From the NCBI RefSeq assembly GCF_042666875.1, contig NZ_JBHTCX010000009.1, forward strand, positions 58,727 to 122,726: a DNA stretch of 64,000 nucleotides, given 5' to 3'. Both the position numbers and the translations under genes were made by a program. Numbering within the stretch: the first letter of the stretch is position 1; each line of letters starts with the position of its first letter. Shown one piece after another: positions 59,142-64,000 of this stretch. This stretch comes from Brachybacterium sp042666875. Its GTDB lineage: Bacteria; Actinomycetota; Actinomycetes; Actinomycetales; Dermabacteraceae. Below the pieces are notes generated by a model. That model had not been told where the DNA came from and did no database searches. It worked only from the letters and a program-made list of their open reading frames with translations.

Positions 59142-60376
59142 CCGAACGCATCGTCCTCGCCTACTCCGGCGGCCTCGACACCTCCGTGGCCATCGGCTGG
59201 ATCCACGACGCCACCGGCGCCGACGTCATCGCCTGCGCGGTGGATGTCGGCCAGGGCGGTGAGGATCTCGAGGTGATCCGCCAGCGCGCCCTGGACTGCG
59301 GCGCCGTCGAGGCCTACGTCGCCGACGCCCGCGACGAGTTCGCCGACGACTACTGCATGCCGGCGCTCAAGGCCAACGCGCTGTACATGGACGCCTACCC
59401 CGTGGTCTCCGCGATCTCCCGCCCCGTGATCACCAAGCACCTGGTCAAGGCCGCCAAGAAGTACGGCGCCTCGACGGTCGCCCATGGCTGCACCGGCAAG
59501 GGCAACGACCAGGTCCGCTTCGAGGTCTCGATCACCTCCCTCGCGCCGGAGCTGCAGTGCATCGCGCCGGTGCGTGACCTGGCGCTGACCCGCGACAAGG
59601 CGATCCAGTACGCCGAGCGCAAGGGCCTGCCGATCGCGACCACCAAGCACAACCCGTTCTCGATCGACCAGAACGTGTGGGGCCGCGCCATCGAGACCGG
59701 CTTCCTCGAGGACATCTGGAACGAGCCCACCAAGGACGTCTTCAGCTACACCGACGACCCGGCCTTCCCGCCCGTGGCCGACGAGGTCGTCATCACCTTC
59801 GAGCGCGGCGTGCCGGTGGCCCTGGACGGCCGCCCCGTCACCCCGCTGCAGGCGATCGAGCAGCTCAACCGCCGTGCCGGCGCCCAGGGCATCGGCCGGA
59901 TCGACATCGTCGAGGACCGACTGGTGGGCATCAAGTCCCGCGAGGTCTACGAGGCGCCCGGCGCCATGGCGCTGATCGAGGCCCACCAGGAGCTCGAGCG
60001 CGTCACCCTCGAGCGCGAGCAGGCACGATTCAAGCGCACCGTCGGCGACCGCTGGACCGAGCTGGTCTACGACGGCCAGTGGTTCTCGCCGCTGAAGAAG
60101 TCTCTGGACTCGTTCATCGAGGACACCCAGCGCTACGTCAACGGCGATATCCGCATGGTCCTGCACGGAGGCCGCGCCACCGTCACCGGCCGCCGCTCGG
60201 AGAGCGGGCTGTACGACTTCAACCTCGCCACCTACGACGAGGGCGACGCCTTCGACCAGTCCAACGCCCGCGGCTTCATCGAGATCTACGGGCTGGCGGC
60301 CAAGCAGGCCGCGGCCCGCGACGTCGCCTTCGGCCACGGCGAGGACCTCTCGGCCCCCGGCGAGGGACAGGCATGA
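59138..60376 (+). CDS. argG: Argininosuccinate synthase
   Basis: A 412-residue ATP-dependent ligase of citrulline and aspartate. LAYSGGLDTSVAIGW (about residues 6-20) is the pyrophosphate loop; KGNDQVRFE and DQNVWGRAIE are substrate-binding. GTG 59138 overlaps the argR stop by 4 nt. Full length for the type I enzyme. Confidence 0.97.
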   Translation: MTERIVLAYSGGLDTSVAIGWIHDATGADVIACAVDVGQGGEDLEVIRQRALDCGAVEAYVADARDEFADDYCMPALKANALYMDAYPVVSAISRPVITKHLVKAAKKYGASTVAHGCTGKGNDQVRFEVSITSLAPELQCIAPVRDLALTRDKAIQYAERKGLPIATTKHNPFSIDQNVWGRAIETGFLEDIWNEPTKDVFSYTDDPAFPPVADEVVITFERGVPVALDGRPVTPLQAIEQLNRRAGAQGIGRIDIVEDRLVGIKSREVYEAPGAMALIEAHQELERVTLEREQARFKRTVGDRWTELVYDGQWFSPLKKSLDSFIEDTQRYVNGDIRMVLHGGRATVTGRRSESGLYDFNLATYDEGDAFDQSNARGFIEIYGLAAKQAAARDVAFGHGEDLSAPGEGQA

Positions 60377-61833
60377 GCAGCGACGGGCACGGGCACCCCG
60401 GTGCGGCGGGCGATCCGACCGCCGCCCAGGAGCGTGCCTCGCTGTGGGGCGGCCGCTTCGGCTCCGGCCCCGCCGCGGCGCTGGCGGCGCTGTCGGTCTC
60501 CACGCACTTCGACTGGCGCCTGGCCGAGTACGACCTGCGCGGCTCGAAGGCCCACGCCAATGTGCTGCACGCCGCCGGACTCCTGAGCGACGACGAGCTC
60601 GGCCGGATGCAGGCCGCCCTGGACCGGCTCGCGGCCGACGTCGCCTCGGGGGAGTTCACCGCGGCACCGGAGGACGAGGACGTGCACACGGCCCTGGAGC
60701 GCGGGCTGCTGGAGCGGGCAGGGGACGAGCTGGGCGGAAAGCTCCGTGCCGGCCGTTCCCGCAATGACCAGATCGCGACGCTGATCCGTCTGTTCATCCG
60801 CGATCAGGGCCGGGCCGTCGGCGACCAGGTGCTCGACCTCGTCGACGTGCTGCTGGCCCGTGCGCTCGAGGTGCACGGGGCGCCGATGCCGGGGCGCACC
60901 CATCTCCAGCATGCCCAGCCGGTCCTGCTGAGCCACCACCTGCTCGCCCATGCGTGGCCGCTGATGCGTGACGTGGAGCGCCTGCGCGACCTCGACCGTC
61001 GCGCCGCACAGTCGCCGTACGGGTCCGGTGCGCTCGCCGGCTCCAGCCTCGGCCTCGATCCGCAGGCCGTGGCGAGCGAGCTCGGCTTCGAGGACTCGGT
61101 ATGGAACTCGATCGACGGCACCGCCTCGCGGGACCTCACCGCGGAGTTCTCCTTCGTGCTCGCGATGATCGGCATCGACCTCTCGCGCCTGGCGGAGGAG
61201 GTCATCCTGTGGAACACCAAGGAGTTCTCGTTCATCACCCTGGACGACTCCTTCTCCACCGGCTCCTCGATCATGCCGCAGAAGAAGAACCCGGACATCG
61301 CCGAGCTCGCCCGTGGCAAGGCAGGGCGGGTCGTCGGTGATCTCGTCGGCCTGCTGACCACCCTCAAGGCCCTGCCGCTCGCGTACAACCGCGACCTCCA
61401 GGAGGACAAGGAGCCCGTCTTCGACCAGGTCGACTCGCTGACCCTGGTGCTGCCGGCCTTCACGGGGATGATGGCCACCCTGGTCTTCCACACCGAGCGG
61501 ATGGCCGACCTCGCCCCGCAGGGCTTCTCCCTGGCCACCGACATCGCCGACCATCTCGTGCGCCGCGGAGTGCCCTTCCGCAGCGCGCACGAGATCTCGG
61601 GAGAGTGCGTGAAGGTGGCAGAGTCCCAGGGCAAGGAGCTGTGGGATCTCACCGACGAGGAGCTCTCCTCGATCTCCCAGCACCTGGACGGCTCCGTGCG
61701 GTCCGTGCTCTCGGTCCAGGGCTCCATCGCCTCGCGCGATGCCAAGGGCGGGACCGCACCCGAGCGGGTGGCGGAGCAGGAGGACGCTCTGGCGCGTGCG
61801 ATCACGGAGCTGAGGGCCTTCACGCGCGAATGA
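60373..61833 (+). CDS. argH: Argininosuccinate lyase
   Basis: A 486-residue fumarase/aspartase-superfamily enzyme that yields arginine and fumarate. The signature GSSIMPQKKNPDIAELARGK (catalytic Ser loop) and TSRNDQIATLIRLF region (here GRSRNDQ) are present. The N-terminal 20 residues are a variable extension. Last gene of the arg operon, 106 nt before tyrS. Confidence 0.96.
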   Translation: MSSDGHGHPGAAGDPTAAQERASLWGGRFGSGPAAALAALSVSTHFDWRLAEYDLRGSKAHANVLHAAGLLSDDELGRMQAALDRLAADVASGEFTAAPEDEDVHTALERGLLERAGDELGGKLRAGRSRNDQIATLIRLFIRDQGRAVGDQVLDLVDVLLARALEVHGAPMPGRTHLQHAQPVLLSHHLLAHAWPLMRDVERLRDLDRRAAQSPYGSGALAGSSLGLDPQAVASELGFEDSVWNSIDGTASRDLTAEFSFVLAMIGIDLSRLAEEVILWNTKEFSFITLDDSFSTGSSIMPQKKNPDIAELARGKAGRVVGDLVGLLTTLKALPLAYNRDLQEDKEPVFDQVDSLTLVLPAFTGMMATLVFHTERMADLAPQGFSLATDIADHLVRRGVPFRSAHEISGECVKVAESQGKELWDLTDEELSSISQHLDGSVRSVLSVQGSIASRDAKGGTAPERVAEQEDALARAITELRAFTRE

Positions 61834-61860
61834 ACCGCAGCGCACCCCGTCGCAGCGATC

Positions 61861-61869
61861 TGTGACAAT
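61861..61869 (+). promoter_or_regulatory. Possible extended -10 promoter of tyrS
   Basis: TGTGACAAT (61861-61869) is an extended -10 (TGn-GACAAT) between argH and tyrS, with no obvious -35. It would let tyrS be transcribed without the arg operon. Confidence 0.4.
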
Positions 61870-61939
61870 GGCGCTGGATACCCGGCACACCGCGCCCGAC
61901 CGGCCGGCGCACCGTGCCCCTGCAGAGAGGAAACGATCG

Positions 61940-63208
61940 ATGCATTCCGTCCTGGACGAGCTCGCCTGGCGAGGACTCGTCGTGCAGACCACCGGGCGCG
62001 AGGCGCTCGGCAACGCTCTGGCGGACGGACCGATCAGCCTGTATTGCGGTTTCGACCCGACCGCGGCCTCCCTGCACGTCGGCCACCTGACCCAGGTGCT
62101 CACCATGCGACGCCTGCAGCTGGCCGGGCACAAGCCCTACGCCCTGGTCGGGGGAGCCACCGGCCTGATCGGCGATCCCCGGATGTCCGGGGAGCGTGTC
62201 CTGAACGATTCCGAGCTCGTGGAGACCTGGGTCGAGACCCTGCGCGGCCAGATCTCCCGCTTCCTCGACCCGGAGGGGGAGTTCGCCGTGACCATGGTGA
62301 ACAACCTCGACTGGATCGGGCAGATGAGCGCGCTCGACTTCCTGCGGGACATGGGCAAGCACTTCCGCATGGGCACGATGCTCGGCAAGGAGACCGTCTC
62401 GCGCCGGCTCCAGAGCGACGAGGGGATCAGCTACACCGAGTTCAGCTACCAGGTGCTGCAGGGCATCGACTACCTCGAGCTCTACCGCCGGCACGGGGTG
62501 AGCCTCCAGTACGGCGGGAACGACCAGTGGGGGAATCTGCTCTCCGGCGTCGAGCTGGTGCACAAGGTGGAAGGCGAGGAGGTCCACGCGCTGACCACCC
62601 CGCTGGTCACCAAGGCCGACGGCACCAAGTTCGGCAAGAGCGAGGGCGGTGCCGTGTGGCTGGACCCGGAGCTGACCAGCCCCTACGCGTTCCACCAGTT
62701 CTGGCTCAATGTGGCCGACGCCGATGTGCTCGACTACCTGCGGTACTTCACGTTCCGCTCGCAGGAGGAGATCGGCGAGCTGGAGCGCGCGACCGAGGAG
62801 GCCTCCCATCGCCGTGCCGCGCAGAGAGCACTCGCAGATGACCTGACCACGCTGGTCCACGGCGAGCAGGCGACCGCCCAGGCCACTGCCGCCGCCTCCG
62901 TGCTGTTCGGGCGCGGGGACGTCCGCGAGCTCGACGAATCGGCAGTCGTCTCCATCGCGCGGGAGCTGCCGGGGGCCGACCTGGCACCCACCACGTCGCT
63001 GGTCGACGCCTTCGTGGCGACGGGGATCGTGCAGTCCAAGGGCGCCGCCCGGCGCGCCGCGGACGAAGGCGGCCTGTCGGTCAACGGTCAGAGGGTCTCC
63101 GTGGATGACCTCGGGGGCGAGATCGGGGACCGGTCCGCCCTGCCGGGCCGCTATCTCCTCCTGCGCCGGGGACGGAAGAACGCCGCCATGGCGCACCTCG
63201 CCGGCTGA
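61940..63208 (+). CDS. tyrS: Tyrosyl-tRNA synthetase
   Basis: A 422-residue class I synthetase. The HIGH-type motif is HVGH (46-49), the KMSKS-type loop is KFGKS (230-234), and an S4 RNA-binding domain ends the protein (GAARRAADEGGLSVNGQRVS). Tyr-binding YCGFDPTAASLHVGHL is canonical. ATG 61940 has GAGAGGA about 9 nt upstream; earlier in-frame starts fall in the promoter region. Confidence 0.97.
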   Translation: MHSVLDELAWRGLVVQTTGREALGNALADGPISLYCGFDPTAASLHVGHLTQVLTMRRLQLAGHKPYALVGGATGLIGDPRMSGERVLNDSELVETWVETLRGQISRFLDPEGEFAVTMVNNLDWIGQMSALDFLRDMGKHFRMGTMLGKETVSRRLQSDEGISYTEFSYQVLQGIDYLELYRRHGVSLQYGGNDQWGNLLSGVELVHKVEGEEVHALTTPLVTKADGTKFGKSEGGAVWLDPELTSPYAFHQFWLNVADADVLDYLRYFTFRSQEEIGELERATEEASHRRAAQRALADDLTTLVHGEQATAQATAAASVLFGRGDVRELDESAVVSIARELPGADLAPTTSLVDAFVATGIVQSKGAARRAADEGGLSVNGQRVSVDDLGGEIGDRSALPGRYLLLRRGRKNAAMAHLAG

Positions 63209-63249
63209 GCACGACGACAGGCCGCGGGCACAGGACGCAGCCCTCCACC

Positions 63250-63287
63250 ACGCCCCGGGCACTCCGAACACGGAGTGCCCGGGGCGT
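63250..63287 (+). terminator. Rho-independent-type terminator of tyrS
   Basis: Perfect 17-bp arms (63250-63266 and 63271-63287, ACGCCCCGGGCACTCCG and complement) with loop AACA, followed by TCTG. Ends tyrS before the rRNA operon leader. Confidence 0.85.
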
Positions 63288-63478
63288 TCTGCATGCCCGG
63301 ACGGGCGCGCACGTGGCACCTCGAACGGGCCCTGGTCAAATCGTCCCGCGGTCTCGTGACCCCCCTCTCAGACTCAGGTCACATCAGAGTGAACGAGCGC
63401 CTTCCGAAGCCACCGAAATGCACGCTGACCTGCACAAACAGGCGCTGAGAAGGGTGAACGAGGGCTGAACGGGATGGT

Positions 63479-63507
63479 TTGACGGCCCCCCGCAGGACCC
63501 GTAATGT
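63479..63507 (+). promoter_or_regulatory. rrn promoter P1
   Basis: TTGACG (63479-63484), a 17-nt spacer and TAATGT (63502-63507): near-consensus sigma-A promoter, strand matching the 16S gene. Confidence 0.75.
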
Positions 63508-63690
63508 TTTCTCTTGTCAGCAGCGAGGACGCAGACGCGAAAGGCCGGAAGCCCCACGGGGCCGGCGGCACGGAGCGGACGCGGAGGAGCTGCTGACCCG
63601 GACTCCCGGAACGTCGGGGGAACGGCCGTGACCTGCTCGGGTGACGATCGCACAGCGATCAGAACGAGACGCGGGACACACGGAGCGGAG

Positions 63691-63720
63691 TTGGACCGGG
63701 CCGCGAAGATCTGCTAGAGT
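63691..63720 (+). promoter_or_regulatory. rrn promoter P2
   Basis: TTGGAC (63691-63696), an 18-nt spacer and TAGAGT (63715-63720), about 210 nt downstream of P1, as in tandem rrn promoters. Confidence 0.65.
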
Positions 63721-63829
63721 AGTGACTCGCGCCGGGACGACGAAGACAAAGAATCGTCGGACGGTTTTCCGCCTGGCGCATCCGAGCCTCCGAGTCGAGC
63801 CGCTGAGCGGCCAGATGACGATGTGCGCG

Positions 63830-63850
63830 TGTTGCTTGATATCTCAATAG
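63830..63850 (+). promoter_or_regulatory. boxA-like antitermination element of the rrn leader
   Basis: TGTTGCTTGATATCTCAATA (63830-63849) is close to the TGTTGTTTGAGAACTCAATA sequence that I recall from Micrococcales rrn leaders, which recruits Nus factors. The match is by memory, not alignment. Confidence 0.55.
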
Positions 63851-63952
63851 CGTGTCTGTTTGTTGATGCCAACATTTGATTGGCAAATTTTAACGGATGA
63901 TACAGCAGTTATATGCTGGTTGTTTGTTGTTTGCCAGGGTTTTTTCTATGTT

Positions 63953-64000
63953 TTCATGGAGAGTTTGATCCTGGCTCAGGACGAACGCTGGCGGCGTGCT
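63953..64000 (+). rRNA. rrs: 16S ribosomal RNA, 5' end (continues past window)
   Basis: AGAGTTTGATCCTGGCTCAG begins at 63960, matching positions 8-27 of E. coli 16S rRNA, so the mature 5' end is near 63953. It continues GACGAACGCTGGCGGCGTGCT, the universal actinobacterial start. Only about 48 nt are in the window. Confidence 0.97.

Larger units (their letters stand above)
63288..63952 (+). other. rRNA operon leader region, no protein gene
   Basis: The 665 bp between tyrS and 16S contain two promoters (63479-63507 and 63691-63720), a boxA-like site (63830-63850) and an AT-rich stretch (about 63840-63955) with the small hairpin TGCCAA-N7-TTGGCA (63867-63885). Short open frames here lack codon structure and ribosome-binding sites. 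The leader is unusually AT-rich against the surrounding DNA. Confidence 0.8.

Noticed and set aside
63384..63886. Several 60-90-codon open frames in the tyrS-16S interval
   Set aside because: They overlap rrn promoters and leader, lack ribosome-binding sites and show no codon bias.

Overview
The window is about 70% G+C or higher, densely packed chromosomal DNA from an actinobacterium. A mycothiol-dependent formaldehyde dehydrogenase, a PriA-type HisA, a DUF1844 gene, a monomeric NADP-isocitrate dehydrogenase, a phosphoketolase and the gene order argCJBDFRGH-tyrS-rrn point to Micrococcales. A Brachybacterium/Dermabacteraceae-like organism is my best guess; this is inference from gene content and composition, not a database match. 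It reads as core chromosome: I see no insertion sequence, prophage, CRISPR array or tRNA gene.

Layout. 1-3.5 kb: an AAA+ ATPase (cut by the window edge), a histidine-phosphatase/PI-kinase-like pair, a DNA glycosylase and a small acidic protein. 3.6-9.9 kb (minus strand): an iron-siderophore ABC operon behind a DtxR/IdeR-like iron box, followed by an ATP-grasp ligase and a baeRF-family protein. 10.0-19.0 kb: Mug glycosylase, a macrodomain gene coupled to thymidine kinase, a large GH92 alpha-mannosidase, a YwaF-like membrane protein, a phosphoribosyltransferase, DUF808 and an SDR. 19.1-31.9 kb: MFS exporter, acylphosphatase coupled to phosphoketolase, two tandem GT2 glycosyltransferases, thiol peroxidase, a TSUP permease, an alpha/beta hydrolase, monomeric IDH, a lipoprotein and a ZIP metal transporter.

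32.0-39.4 kb is a histidine region: hisD, then an inverted DUF3054 gene, then hisC-hisB-unknown-hisH-52-aa membrane ORF-hisA/priA-SseB, with DUF1844 convergent. 39.4-45.1 kb has a membrane-anchored secreted protein, the infC-rpmI-rplT ribosomal operon (infC starts at a non-canonical ATC codon behind an attenuator-like hairpin), an rRNA methyltransferase and a CopD-CtaG fusion with a 15-bp tandem repeat. 45.1-48.7 kb holds an MBL hydrolase/mycothiol dehydrogenase pair for formaldehyde detoxification and a WXG100-like large protein. 49-63.2 kb carries pheST, the complete argCJBDFRGH operon (candidate ArgR operator; leaderless argC) and tyrS. 63.3-64 kb is a ribosomal RNA operon leader with two promoters, a boxA-like antitermination site and the first ~48 nt of 16S rRNA.

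Most operonic junctions are ATGA/GTGA 4-nt overlaps, which suggests translational coupling. Many first genes have a -10-like hexamer 6-8 nt before the start codon, consistent with leaderless mRNAs. No clear novel defence or mobile system was found. The items most worth a second look are a 17-bp inverted repeat enclosing a GGTGC microsatellite (16466-16578), a 16-bp perfect palindrome over the predicted IDH promoter (29707-29722), the macrodomain-thymidine kinase coupling, and the ATP-grasp gene appended to the siderophore operon.
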